A DNA stretch of 64,000 nt from Bordetella genomosp. 13 (GTDB taxonomy: Bacteria > Pseudomonadota > Gammaproteobacteria > Burkholderiales > Burkholderiaceae_B). Shown here piece after piece: positions 11,980 to 22,310 of this stretch; the stretch's first letter is position 1, and the number at the start of each line of letters is the position of its first letter. The notes beneath the pieces are model-generated. The model did no database searches. It had not been told where the DNA came from and was given only the letters and a program-made list of their open reading frames with translations. The stretch is taken from assembly GCF_002119665.1 (NCBI RefSeq), contig NZ_CP021111.1, positions 2,294,001-2,358,000 of the forward strand. Direction: 5' to 3'. Position numbers and translations under genes: made by a program.

Positions 11980-12837
11980 TCAGTGCTGATGATGCAGATG
12001 CGCGCCGTGCCCTTCCGCCTCGTGCACGGCCTCGGCCTCGTGCGAGTGGCCGGCGTGATCGTGGCCATGCAGGAAGGTGGTGAGGCTGTAGATGAGGACC
12101 ACGCCGACGCCCACCAGCAGCAGTTGCGGAATCGCGTCGGACAGGGCGACACGCTCGTGCATCTGCGGCATCAGGTCGGCAACCGAGATGTACAGGAAAC
12201 TGCTGGCCGCGATGACGAGTATGTAGGGCGTCCAGGCTTGCGCCTCCTGCAACACGAAATATCCTACACCGCCCCCCGCCGCCGTGCACAGGCTGCTGAG
12301 CAGGATCAGCATCATGGCCCGCCGGCGCGTGATGCCCGCATTGAGCAGCACGACGAAGTCGCCCAGCTTGTGCGGCACCTCGTGCACAATGATCGAGGCC
12401 GCGGTCAGCACGCCCAACAGCGGATCCGTGAGAAACGCCCCGGCCACCAGCACGCCATCGCAAAAATTGTGCAGCGAACTGCCGATGAGAATGATGCGCC
12501 CGCCCCGCCCCGCCTCGTGGCGATCATGCCCATGATGGTGATGATGCCCATCGCCTTCGTGATGATGGCTGTGACGCAGGAGCGAGATCTTCTCGAGCGC
12601 GAAGAACGCGATCAGCGACACCAGCAGCAGCCCGAACAACGTATGCACATCGGCCCGCGAGCTTTCGAACGCCTCGGGCAGCAAGTGCAGCAGCGCCACC
12701 GACAGCAGCACACCGACCGACAGGCTGACCATATGGTGCAGATATTTGGCAAACACGCGATAGGCCAGCCAGCTGGCGATGGCGATCGCAATCAGTCCGC
12801 CGGCCAACGTGGCCAGCAGTATCCAGAGCAGAAGCAT
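11980..12837 (-). CDS. ZIP-family divalent metal transporter (LIV-1-like)
   Basis: This 285-residue membrane protein has about eight hydrophobic segments. The ZIP signature is present: HNFCDG at residues 123-128 (TM4) and HEVPHKLGD at 152-160 (TM5), the latter matching the LIV-1-type subgroup. A histidine-rich loop (about 89-107) and a histidine-rich C-terminus can bind metal. The expected role is uptake of Zn2+ or a similar metal into the cytoplasm. A palindrome overlaps its promoter (see 12867-12900), suggesting control by a Zur- or Fur-type metal sensor. Confidence 0.92.
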   Translation of the reverse strand: MLLLWILLATLAGGLIAIAIASWLAYRVFAKYLHHMVSLSVGVLLSVALLHLLPEAFESSRADVHTLFGLLLVSLIAFFALEKISLLRHSHHHEGDGHHHHHGHDRHEAGRGGRIILIGSSLHNFCDGVLVAGAFLTDPLLGVLTAASIIVHEVPHKLGDFVVLLNAGITRRRAMMLILLSSLCTAAGGGVGYFVLQEAQAWTPYILVIAASSFLYISVADLMPQMHERVALSDAIPQLLLVGVGVVLIYSLTTFLHGHDHAGHSHEAEAVHEAEGHGAHLHHQH

Positions 12838-12866
12838 GAGGTGGGACTTGTGATATTGGTTTTTTG

Positions 12867-12900
12867 GAACGAACTATCGAAATATTATATTGTTTCGTTC
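12867..12900 (-). promoter_or_regulatory. Nested palindrome over the ZIP transporter promoter (Zur/Fur-type candidate)
   Basis: An imperfect palindrome GAAATATTATATTGTTTC (12879-12896) is symmetric at 14 of 18 positions. It contains, on the minus strand, a TATAAT -10 box. Outside it lies a perfect inverted pair GAACGAA (12867-12873) / TTCGTTC (12894-12900). No good -35 box is seen. AT-rich GAAA...TTTC palindromes over metal-uptake promoters are typical of Zur/Fur-family operators; which regulator binds is inference. Confidence 0.5.
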
Positions 12901-12941
12901 TTGCGGGCGGCGGTGGGTTCTGTTGGCGCGGGCTTTGAGTT

Positions 12942-13083
12942 CTTCAGGGCATCGTTGCGTCCCGCGGGCGGGGCCGGCCAAGTCGCCGGGCTCGGGCGCG
13001 CCATCAGGCGCCCTCGGTCCCCTACGGGGACTCCCCCGGCTCCAATTGGCCGGCCCCACCCGCGGAACGCAACGATGCTGAAG
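12942..13083 (+). repeat. Structured intergenic repeat, copy 3 (full hairpin)
   Basis: The arms begin CTTCAGGGCATCGTTGCGTC on the left and end with the matching complement ...AACGCAACGATGCTGAAG on the right, giving about 40 paired positions with two mismatches and a 2-base bulge. The core and its TCCCC-TAC-GGGGA stem lie inside, followed by CCAATTGGCC. Arm sequence is unlike the arms of copies 2 and 4. Orientation is the same as copy 1. Confidence 0.85.
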
Positions 13084-13284
13084 CGTCTCAGTGCTCATGC
13101 ACATCACACACGTGTTCGAGCCCGCCTGATGTATGGATAACAGAGCCGGCGTTGCCATCGCAAAGCGACCCCATACACGGCGCGGCAGCGAATGGCATGC
13201 GCCGGCCAGCGCTCGCCCGATCGACCTGTAGCCCACCACGTACGCCCGCCGCCGTAAGCAACCTTCCGAGCTGACGTGCCTTGA

Positions 13285-13420
13285 GTCCTGCGGGGTGGCG
13301 GGTGGGCGTGCGACGGCCAATTGGAGAGAGGGAAGCCCCCGCAGGGGGCCGAGGGCGCCTGATGGCGCGCCCGAGCCGAACGACTTGGCCGGCGCGCGCC
13401 CACCCGCCACCCCGCAGGAC
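13285..13420 (-). repeat. Structured intergenic repeat, copy 4 (full hairpin)
   Basis: This 136-base element is in reverse orientation to copy 3. The left arm starts GTCCTGCGGGGTGGCGGGTG and the right arm ends CACCCGCCACCCCGCAGGAC, pairing over about 36 positions with two mismatches. Inside are GGCCAATTGG, the stem GCCCCC-GCA-GGGGGC, the core GAGGGCGCCTGATGGCGCG and CGACTTGGCC. With copy 3 it forms an inverted pair around about 200 bases. Confidence 0.85.
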
Positions 13421-13540
13421 GCCACAAGAACACACAAGCCCGCAAGTTCAAGCTCCGCGCCGCAAGAACGCAACAACCGCCCCGCAACGACGATCGATCG
13501 ATTTGAACCGCTACCCCAGCGTCACGCAGTCACTGACAAC

Positions 13541-16258
13541 TCAGTGCGCCTGCTCCCAGTTCTTCCCCACGCCCACCTCGGCAACCAGCGGCACCTTCAA
13601 GGTGGCCACCTCGCACATCAGCCGCGGCAAGGCCTCGCGCACGAGGTCGAGTTCTTCGTCGGGCACTTCGAGCACCAGTTCGTCGTGCACCTGCATGATC
13701 ATGCGTGAGCGCAGCTGCTGCTCGTCCAGCCACCGCTGCACCGCCACCATGGCCATCTTGATGAGGTCGGCCGCCGTGCCCTGCATGGGCGCGTTGATCG
13801 CGGCGCGTTCGGCGCCCTGGCGGCGCGGGCCCGAGGCCGCGCGGATGTCGGGCATCTGAAGGCGGCGGCCGAACACCGTTTCCACATAGCCGCGTTCGCG
13901 GGCCAGCTGGCGCGTCATGTCCATGTAGCTCGCCACGCCCGGATAGCGCGCGAAATAGCGGTCGATATAGGCCTGCGCCGCGTCCCGCGTGATGCCCAGG
14001 TTCGACGCCAGGCCGAACACTCCCATGCCGTAGATCAGCCCGAAATTGATCGCCTTGGCCGCGCGGCGCTGCTCGGCCACGACCTCGTCCAGCGGCACGC
14101 CGAACACCTCCGCGGCGGTCGCGCGGTGGATGTCCTCGCCCGCCGCGAACGCCTGCTGCAGATTCGCGTCGTCGGACACGTGCGCCATGATGCGCAGCTC
14201 GATCTGCGAATAATCCGCCGACAGCAACATGCCGCTTTCCGCGATGAAGGCCTCGCGCACGCGGCGGCCCGCCTCGGTGCGCACCGGAATGTTCTGCAGG
14301 TTCGGATCGGACGAGGCCAGGCGGCCCGTGATTACCGCGGCCTGCGAGTAGTGCGTGTGCACGCGGCCGGTGGCCGGGTTGATCATGCGCGGCAGCTTGT
14401 CGGTATACGTGGACTTCAACTTGGACAGCCCGCGATATTCGAGCAGCGCCTGCGGCAAGGGATAGTCCTGCGCCAGGCGCGACAGCACCTCTTCGTCGGT
14501 GGACGGCGCGCCGCTGGCCGTCTTGCGCACCACCGGCAGCTGCATGCGGCCGAACAGGATCTCGCCCAGCTGCTTGGGCGAATTCAGGTTGAAAGGCTGG
14601 CCGGCCAGCTCGTAGGCGCGCTGCTCGAGCTGCAGCATGTCCTGGCCCAGCTTGTGGCTCTGGCGCGCAAGCTCTTGCGCATCGACGCGCACGCCGTTGC
14701 GTTCGATCACCGTCAGCACGCCCGACACCTGCATCTCGAGCTGGTAGATGAACTCCAATCCCGCATCGGCGGCCACGCGCGGCCGCAGGGCCTGATGCAG
14801 CTGCAGCGTGAAGTCGGCATCTTCACACGCGTAGTGGCCGGCCTTGTCCACCGCCACTTCGTCGAAGCCGATCTGCTTGGCGCCCTTGCCGCACAGGTCT
14901 TCGTACGACAGGCCGCTGCGGCCCAGATATCGTTGCGACAGCTCGGCCAGGCCCACGCCGCGGTGCGATTCCAGCACGTACGCCTGCAGCATCGTGTCGT
15001 CCGAGATACCGCCCAATCGGATGCCCTCGTTGGCGAACACGTGCGTGTCGTACTTGGCATGGTGCAGCAGCTTGGGGCGAGACGGATCTTCCAGCCAGGA
15101 GCGCAGCCGCTGCAGCACTTCCTGCTTGGGCAATTGCTCGCCGGCCTCCGGGCCGCGATGCGCCAGCGGGATGTAGCAGGCCCTGCCCGGCGCCACGCCC
15201 ATCGACACGCCCACCAGCGCAGCCTGCATTTCCGACAGCGAGGTGGTCTCGGTATCCAGCGCCACCAGTCCCGCATCCTGCACCAATGCCATCCAGGCGT
15301 CGAAGCCGGCCCAGTCGGTGATGATGCGATAGTCCTGTTCGGCCGGGGCGGCGGGCGCCTCGACCACCACGCGGGCATCGCCCGCGGGCAGGCGCTGCGC
15401 ATCGCCGCTCAGTTCGCGCAGCCAGGTGCGGAAACCGTAGCGGTCATAGCACTCCATCAGCGTCGTGGTGTCGGGCTCGGCCGGCGTGAGGTCGTCCAGG
15501 CCGGCGATGTGGCCGGTGAGATCGCAGTCGCACTTCACCGTCAGCAGCTGGCGAGTCAGCGGGAACTGGCCGATGGCGGCGCGCAGGTTCTCGCCGGCGA
15601 CGCCCTTCACCGTGGCCGCCTGGGCCACCAACTGCTCGATCGAGCCGTGCTCGTCCAGCCACTTCACGGCCGTCTTGGGCCCGACCTTGGTGACGCCGGG
15701 GACATTGTCGACGCTGTCGCCGATCAGCATCAGGTAGTCGACGATGCGCTCGGGCGGCACGCCGAACTTGGCGCGCACCCCGGCGGGATCCAGCACCTCG
15801 CCGCTCATGGTGTTGACCAGGGTGACGTGCTCGTTCACCAGCTGGGCCATGTCCTTGTCGCCGGTGGACACGATGACGTTGACGTCCTGCGCGGCCGCCT
15901 GGCAGGCCAGCGTGCCGATGATGTCGTCGGCTTCCACGCCCTCGATGGCCAGCACCGGCCAGCCCAGCGCGCGCACCACGCGGTGGATGGGCTCGATCTG
16001 TGCTGATAGGTCCTCGGGCATGGGCGGCCGATGCGACTTGTATTCCGGATACAAGTCGTCGCGGAATGTCTTGCCGCGCGCATCGAAGATGCATGCGGCA
16101 TACTCTGCCTTATGATCCGCTACGAGCTTGCGCAGCATGTTCACGACTCCGTACAGCGCGCCCGTGGGTTCGCCCTGCGCGTTGCGCAGGTCGGGCATCG
16201 CATGGAACGCGCGGTACAGGTAGCTAGATCCGTCTACCAGCAATAAGGTTTTCTTCAT
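13541..16258 (-). CDS. polA: DNA polymerase I
   Basis: The 905-residue protein has all three PolI domains. The 5' nuclease domain (about 1-290) starts KTLLLVDGSSYLYRAFHA. The 3'-5' exonuclease domain has an intact DTET metal site in VALDTETTSLSE. The polymerase domain has motif A DYSQIELRIMAH, motif B RRAAKAINFGLIYGMG and motif C QVHDELVLEVP. It fills gaps and removes RNA primers during replication and repair. The start is ATG at 16256-16258; an upstream in-frame extension lacks conservation. Its start codon overlaps in antisense with a possible start of the divergent LOG gene. Confidence 0.97.
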   Translation of the reverse strand: MKKTLLLVDGSSYLYRAFHAMPDLRNAQGEPTGALYGVVNMLRKLVADHKAEYAACIFDARGKTFRDDLYPEYKSHRPPMPEDLSAQIEPIHRVVRALGWPVLAIEGVEADDIIGTLACQAAAQDVNVIVSTGDKDMAQLVNEHVTLVNTMSGEVLDPAGVRAKFGVPPERIVDYLMLIGDSVDNVPGVTKVGPKTAVKWLDEHGSIEQLVAQAATVKGVAGENLRAAIGQFPLTRQLLTVKCDCDLTGHIAGLDDLTPAEPDTTTLMECYDRYGFRTWLRELSGDAQRLPAGDARVVVEAPAAPAEQDYRIITDWAGFDAWMALVQDAGLVALDTETTSLSEMQAALVGVSMGVAPGRACYIPLAHRGPEAGEQLPKQEVLQRLRSWLEDPSRPKLLHHAKYDTHVFANEGIRLGGISDDTMLQAYVLESHRGVGLAELSQRYLGRSGLSYEDLCGKGAKQIGFDEVAVDKAGHYACEDADFTLQLHQALRPRVAADAGLEFIYQLEMQVSGVLTVIERNGVRVDAQELARQSHKLGQDMLQLEQRAYELAGQPFNLNSPKQLGEILFGRMQLPVVRKTASGAPSTDEEVLSRLAQDYPLPQALLEYRGLSKLKSTYTDKLPRMINPATGRVHTHYSQAAVITGRLASSDPNLQNIPVRTEAGRRVREAFIAESGMLLSADYSQIELRIMAHVSDDANLQQAFAAGEDIHRATAAEVFGVPLDEVVAEQRRAAKAINFGLIYGMGVFGLASNLGITRDAAQAYIDRYFARYPGVASYMDMTRQLARERGYVETVFGRRLQMPDIRAASGPRRQGAERAAINAPMQGTAADLIKMAMVAVQRWLDEQQLRSRMIMQVHDELVLEVPDEELDLVREALPRLMCEVATLKVPLVAEVGVGKNWEQAH

Positions 16259-16310
16259 GGTCAAAAAGGCAGAGCTCGATACCCCCGCCGGCAAACAAGT
16301 TCCGGTGATT

Positions 16311-16931
16311 ATGTCAGAGATAACAAAGGCGGCCGACACGCTGGCCGATCTCGGTCCCGCCGTCAGCCTCTTCGGCAGCGCCCGCATCAGCAGACAGTCG
16401 CCCTACTATGAAACCAGCGCCGCCATCGCGGCGGCGCTTGCGCGCGCGGGCTTCGCCGTCATCGCCGGCGGCGGGCCCGGCATCATGGAGGCGGCCAACA
16501 AGGGCGCGTACGAGGCCGGCGGAACCAGCGTCGGCCTGAACATCAGCCTTCCGCACGAGACCACCAACAACGCCTACCAGACCATCAGCCTGTCGTTCGA
16601 ATACTTCTACTCGCGCAAGGCCACCTTCTTCATGCACAGCATGGCGTACGTGGCCCTGCCCGGCGGCTTCGGCACGCTGGACGAACTGTTCGAGGCCCTC
16701 ACGCTGGTGCAGACCGGCAAGGTGCCGCCCGCCCCCATCGTACTGGTCGGCCGCGCCTACTGGGGCGGACTGGTGGACTGGCTGGACGAGCAGTTGCGCG
16801 GCAACGGCATGATCGGCGTGCACGACCTCAACCTGTTTTCCATCGAGGACGATCCGGACAGGGTGGTGGCGCGCATCGTCGAGTTCCACCGGCAGCCCGA
16901 CGCGGAATACGCTCCCTCGCTGCCCGCCTGA
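16311..16931 (+). CDS. LOG-family protein (TIGR00730; nucleoside 5'-monophosphate phosphoribohydrolase)
   Basis: The protein has the Rossmann-like LOG fold with the motif pair GGGPGIMEAANKGA and PGGFGTLDE, and SRKATFFMHS. Family members hydrolyse nucleoside 5'-monophosphates such as AMP or cytokinin ribotides to base and ribose-5-phosphate; bacterial substrates are often unknown. The chosen ATG (16311, MSEITKAADTL) gives 206 residues. An alternative ATG at 16257 adds 18 residues and overlaps the polA start codon on the other strand. Neither start has a strong Shine-Dalgarno site. Confidence 0.85.
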   Translation: MSEITKAADTLADLGPAVSLFGSARISRQSPYYETSAAIAAALARAGFAVIAGGGPGIMEAANKGAYEAGGTSVGLNISLPHETTNNAYQTISLSFEYFYSRKATFFMHSMAYVALPGGFGTLDELFEALTLVQTGKVPPAPIVLVGRAYWGGLVDWLDEQLRGNGMIGVHDLNLFSIEDDPDRVVARIVEFHRQPDAEYAPSLPA

Positions 16932-16962
16932 GGCGGCGCGGCGGCATTCCGCCACGCCGCCT
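16931..16962. terminator. Hairpin between convergent LOG and lysR genes
   Basis: The stem AGGCGGCG (16931-16938) pairs with CGCCGCCT (16955-16962), with further pairing inside (GCGG/CCGC). It lies between two convergent stops and could act in both directions. No T-run is present, so the terminator function is uncertain. Confidence 0.4.
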
Positions 16963-16991
16963 GCGCATCGCTGGCCGGGTGCGCCAGACTG

Positions 16992-17867
16992 CTACCGGGT
17001 GAAGTGCGCGACCACGGCCTCGCGCACCTGGGCCACGTGCGCGTCCTGGCCCGGAGGCGGCGGCAGCACCTCGAAGACCGCCTCGCCCATGGGCGGCAAG
17101 CCATCGGCGCGCGGCCAGTTCCGGATGTCCGCGCCGATCGCGCCGGCGTTCAGGCAAGCCACGCCCAGCCCGGCCGCCAGGGCCATCTGCAGCCCCGGGA
17201 CCCCGCTGGCCACGTGCGCCACTTCGTACGGCACCCGCGCCTGGCGCAACACCGATTCGGTGTATTGCCGCAGCGAGCACGATTCGCCCAGCGCGACCAG
17301 AGGCAGGGGCTCGCCGGGCGCCGGTTCCGCGTCGCGGCCGGCAAGCCAGCACAGCGGCTCGCGCCGCAGCACCAGGGCGGGATCGCCGCCCATATCCGGC
17401 GCGGCCGTCGACGCGCGCACGCGCATCGCCACGGCCAGGTCGAGCTCGCCGCGCGCATGCGCCTCGCGCACGGCGTCGCTCTTGGCGATGGAGACGTGCA
17501 GCCGCAGGCCGGGATAGGTCTGCTTCAGGCGGGCCAGCAGCCCGCTGATCTCGTTGGGCCGGAAGTAATCCGTGAAGGCCAGCCGCAGGTGCGCCTCGAG
17601 CGTCAGGCCGTGCATCTCGCGCCGCGCCTGGTCGGACAGCGCCAGGATGCGGCGCGCATACGCCAGCAGGCGTTGGCCCGCGGGCGTCGGCACGGCCCCC
17701 AGCTTGCCGCGCTTGAGCAGCGATTGCCCGGCGTGGATCTCGAGCTTGCGGATCTGCTCGCTGACGGAGGACTGGGACAGGAACACGCGGGGAGCAGCGG
17801 CCGTGAGGCTGCCGGCATCGGCTACCGCCACGAAGGTACGCAACTGATCCAGGTCGAACGGCGCCAT
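16992..17867 (-). CDS. LysR-family transcriptional regulator
   Basis: The 291-residue protein has an N-terminal winged helix (DLDQLRTFVAVADAGSLTAAAPRVFLSQSSVSEQIRKLE) and a C-terminal effector-binding domain. The ATG at 17865-17867 has GGAG nearby and gives the normal start just before the helix-turn-helix. It is divergent from a tautomerase gene. An inverted repeat and a strong promoter lie between them, so it probably controls the tautomerase and itself. The effector is not evident. Confidence 0.92.
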   Translation of the reverse strand: MAPFDLDQLRTFVAVADAGSLTAAAPRVFLSQSSVSEQIRKLEIHAGQSLLKRGKLGAVPTPAGQRLLAYARRILALSDQARREMHGLTLEAHLRLAFTDYFRPNEISGLLARLKQTYPGLRLHVSIAKSDAVREAHARGELDLAVAMRVRASTAAPDMGGDPALVLRREPLCWLAGRDAEPAPGEPLPLVALGESCSLRQYTESVLRQARVPYEVAHVASGVPGLQMALAAGLGVACLNAGAIGADIRNWPRADGLPPMGEAVFEVLPPPPGQDAHVAQVREAVVAHFTR

Positions 17868-17928
17868 GACGGACTCCGGGGGTCGGGGAAACGGACGAGA
17901 CGGCGGACACACACACGGCCGGCGCCTT

Positions 17929-17983
17929 ATCCATCTTGTTTACCGATGGATGAAATTATAAATTCCCGCTTTTCCGATGTAAA
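17929..17983 (-). promoter_or_regulatory. Divergent lysR/tautomerase control region
   Basis: A minus-strand promoter for lysR is unusually good: TTTACA (17978-17983), a 17-base spacer and TATAAT (17955-17960). Just downstream is an inverted repeat, ATCCATC (17929-17935) and GATGGAT (17945-17951), with a 9-base spacer, the size of a LysR-type operator. A plus-strand promoter, TTGTTT (17937-17942), 17 bases, TAAATT, overlaps it and could serve the tautomerase. The arrangement fits autorepression plus activation of the divergent gene. Confidence 0.6.
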
Positions 17984-18039
17984 AGCCGATCCTAGACTGG
18001 CTACGCCAGGCGCATTCGCGCCTTCTACCGGAGAACACC

Positions 18040-18438
18040 ATGCCACACATCGTCATTCATCGTTCCGGCGCGCCCGACGCCGTCCTGGACCAGCGCATCG
18101 CGCAGCGCACGGCCGCGCTGACGCAGGAAGTGCTGGGCAAGGCGCCCGAAGTGATCGCCATCACCCTGCAGCACATCGCCCCCGAACACTGGAGCATCGG
18201 CGGCCGCACGCTGGCCGACCTGGGCCAGAACGCGTTCCACCTGGACATCAGCGTGACCGACGAAACCAACACCAAGGCCGAGAAGGCCCGCTACATCGGG
18301 GCCATCCACGCGGCATTCGCGGAACTGCTGGCGCCGCTGTCCGACGTGTCGTACGTGCACGTGATAGACGCGCGGGCGGCGGCCTACGGGTATGGAGGAA
18401 GGACGCAGGAGTATCGCCACCAGCAGCAGGGCGTGTGA
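18040..18438 (+). CDS. Tautomerase-family protein (4-oxalocrotonate tautomerase type)
   Basis: The 132-residue protein begins Met-Pro (MPHIVIHRSG), so removal of Met exposes the N-terminal proline that acts as the catalytic base in this superfamily. It is longer than the roughly 62-residue 4-oxalocrotonate tautomerases and looks like the two-unit, roughly 130-residue type. ACCGGAGAACACC precedes the start. It is divergent from a LysR gene. The natural substrate is unknown. Confidence 0.82.
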   Translation: MPHIVIHRSGAPDAVLDQRIAQRTAALTQEVLGKAPEVIAITLQHIAPEHWSIGGRTLADLGQNAFHLDISVTDETNTKAEKARYIGAIHAAFAELLAPLSDVSYVHVIDARAAAYGYGGRTQEYRHQQQGV

Positions 18439-18551
18439 GGCATTCCGGGTCCCTTGCGGCATGCCCCATACAGCATGCCGCATGCCGTGGCGCCGTATGC
18501 GGACCAGCGTGGTCCAGGCCTGACAGCTGCCGTTTTTGCCGGTGCCTGCCG

Positions 18552-19589
18552 CTACGGCGCCGTCCGCCCGTCCCGCTGCCCCGCCAGGCTGGCATGCAGG
18601 AAACGGGCGACCTCCGCCTTCATCTCTCTGTGGATCGAAGCCCTGTCCACGCCCGGCGCGTCGTGGCAGACCAGCGGTTCGCCGCTGGCCAACTCCGGCG
18701 GGCACGGATCGACGAAGACGAAATGCGCGCCCGGCACGACGCGCACCGCGGGCGCGGCAGGCAATCCTCGTTCGACGGCCAGCGCGTTGGCCTCGGCGCC
18801 CAGGTAGGCGTCGCTTTCCGGACGATAGAGCAGCGTCGGCACGCGCACGCCTGACAGGCCGGAAGGCCCGAACATGACCGCCAGCGGATCCATCAACACC
18901 AGCGCGCCGATACGGGGCTCGACCGGCGGCTGCCAGGCCGTCAGGTCGGGCGGCGCGGGCCGGGCGGACGAGTATGCCTGTTGCGCATCGGTGCCTCGCG
19001 TGCACGAGCCGGGATCCCGCGCGTCCCGGCAATAGGCATCGGCCCGCGCGAAGTCGGGCCGCGCGCCGGCCAGCACCAGGGCCGTATAGCCGCCCGCCGA
19101 GAAGCCGATCATGCCGATGCGGCCGGCGTCCGCCGATGATGCAAGCCGGGGATGCGCCAGCACGGCCTCGAGCGCCGCCCGAGCCTGGCGCGGACGGTCG
19201 ACCAGCACCTGGGCCTGCGTGGGCGCCAGCGGCAGCCCCGAGGCGTCGCCCACATGCGTGGGCAGCGCCACGATGAAGCCCGCGCGCGCCAGGCTGGCGG
19301 CCAGTTCGCGGTGCGTGAGCGGCCCGCCGCGGCGCCCATGCGAAAGCAGGATGACGGGAAAACGCCTGTCGGCCGCCGGCGGGGCGCCCGCTGTCGCGTT
19401 GACGGTGAACGGCCCGGCCTGCCAGGACGCCTCGGCTTCGTGCGTCGGGTAGAACACCGCGGCGTTGAACGTGCCGGCCGCGCCGTCCGGCACCGGGATG
19501 CGCAGGACACCGGCGTGCCAGCCCGCCTCCCCTCCCCAGGCGGGATGCAGCGCGATGGCGCACAGTGCAAGGACCAGGAGTCGGCGCAT
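18552..19589 (-). CDS. Secreted alpha/beta hydrolase
   Basis: The 345-residue protein starts with a signal peptide (MRRLLVLALCAIALHPAWG). It contains the nucleophile motif GFSAGG with S164, an upstream LLSHGRRGG oxyanion-type segment and a C-terminal histidine in PGAHFVFVDPC. This resembles the predicted dienelactone hydrolase/platelet-activating-factor acetylhydrolase-like group of exported hydrolases. Substrate is unknown. It lies after the typA terminator on the same strand, so it likely has its own promoter. Confidence 0.82.
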   Translation of the reverse strand: MRRLLVLALCAIALHPAWGGEAGWHAGVLRIPVPDGAAGTFNAAVFYPTHEAEASWQAGPFTVNATAGAPPAADRRFPVILLSHGRRGGPLTHRELAASLARAGFIVALPTHVGDASGLPLAPTQAQVLVDRPRQARAALEAVLAHPRLASSADAGRIGMIGFSAGGYTALVLAGARPDFARADAYCRDARDPGSCTRGTDAQQAYSSARPAPPDLTAWQPPVEPRIGALVLMDPLAVMFGPSGLSGVRVPTLLYRPESDAYLGAEANALAVERGLPAAPAVRVVPGAHFVFVDPCPPELASGEPLVCHDAPGVDRASIHREMKAEVARFLHASLAGQRDGRTAP

Positions 19590-19640
19590 GAGGATTCCGG
19601 CGGTGAGTCGGCAGGGAAGCGATTGCCGCGCGCCATGCTA

Positions 19641-19667
19641 ACAAAAAGGCACCCCGTGGGGTGCCTT
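19641..19667 (-). terminator. Intrinsic terminator after typA
   Basis: On the minus strand the hairpin AGGCACCCC/GGGGTGCCT is followed by TTTTTGTT. It lies about 40 bases past the typA stop and would end the rimP-to-typA transcript. It is the clearest terminator in this block. Confidence 0.85.
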
Positions 19668-19704
19668 CGTCCGGTCGCTGCCCGTTTCCAGGCAGGGATC
19701 AGGA

Positions 19705-21525
<1,821 letters not shown>

Positions 21526-21535
21526 AGCGAGTCCT

Positions 21536-22276
21536 TTAAGTTCGAGTGGCGGGCAGCAGGCCCGCCGGCAATTCGTTCAAGCCAAGCAGTGCCTGCTTGG
21601 GGTCCGGCAGCCCTTGCAGGGCCTCCAGCGTGACGGCGCGGTCCAGGGAGAATGGCCCGGCGTGCGTGCGCCGCAGCGCCGCCAGGTGAGCGAAACAGCC
21701 CAGCGCGCGCCCGATATCCTGGGCCAGCGTCCGGATGTAGGTACCCTTGCTGCAGGCCACCTCGACCACGGCCTGCCGGCCGGAGCACTCCAGCAGCTCG
21801 ATCCTGTGGATCGTGACCTGCCGCGGCGGACGATCGAGTTCGATGCCCGCGCGGGCGTACTGGTACAGCGGCTTGCCGTCGCGCTTCAGGGCAGAATACA
21901 TCGGCGGAATCTGCTCGATGGTGCCCTGGAAACGTGACAACACGACGCGCAACACCGCCTCGTCCACGCCCGTGAAATCGGGCCCGGCCTGGGCGGTGAC
22001 GATGCCGGTCAGGTCGCCGGAATCGGTTTCCTCGCCGAACTGCAGCGTGGCGAGGTAGGTCTTGTCGGCGTCCAGCATGGCGCCGGAAATCTTGGTCGCC
22101 CGGCCCATGCAGCACACCAGCAGGCCGGTGGCGAAGGGGTCGAGCGTACCGGTATGGCCGGCCTTGGCCGCGTCCACCGTGCGTTTGGCGCGCTGCAGGG
22201 CGTGGTTGCTGGACAGGCCCACGGGCTTGTCGAGCAGCAACACACCATCGAGCGCGAGCCCGCGTCGTTTGGCCAT
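21536..22276 (-). CDS. truB: tRNA pseudouridine-55 synthase
   Basis: The 246-residue enzyme makes pseudouridine 55 in the T-loop of tRNA. The catalytic aspartate is D46 in [33 protein letters not shown] and [15 protein letters not shown] are family motifs. It lies between rbfA and typA on one strand with short gaps, as expected for the nusA-infB cluster. Confidence 0.96.
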   Translation of the reverse strand: MAKRRGLALDGVLLLDKPVGLSSNHALQRAKRTVDAAKAGHTGTLDPFATGLLVCCMGRATKISGAMLDADKTYLATLQFGEETDSGDLTGIVTAQAGPDFTGVDEAVLRVVLSRFQGTIEQIPPMYSALKRDGKPLYQYARAGIELDRPPRQVTIHRIELLECSGRQAVVEVACSKGTYIRTLAQDIGRALGCFAHLAALRRTHAGPFSLDRAVTLEALQGLPDPKQALLGLNELPAGLLPATRT

Positions 22277-22310
22277 CGTCGGAATCCGGAAAAAAAGCGA
22301 CGACAGCCCG

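Larger units (their letters stand above)
12838..13540. other. Gene-free region with repeats between the ZIP gene and polA
   Basis: No credible gene is seen in about 700 bases. It contains the ZIP promoter/palindrome (12867-12900), repeat copy 3 (12942-13083), about 200 bases of unassigned sequence and repeat copy 4 (13285-13420). Both strands have short open frames, but they run through the inverted repeats and carry no family features. No clear terminator for polA was found. Confidence 0.7.

Noticed and set aside
12874..13476. Minus-strand frame of about 200 codons between the ZIP gene and polA
   Set aside because: It passes through both inverted repeats (copies 3 and 4), so its sequence is dictated by the hairpins; no recognisable domain.
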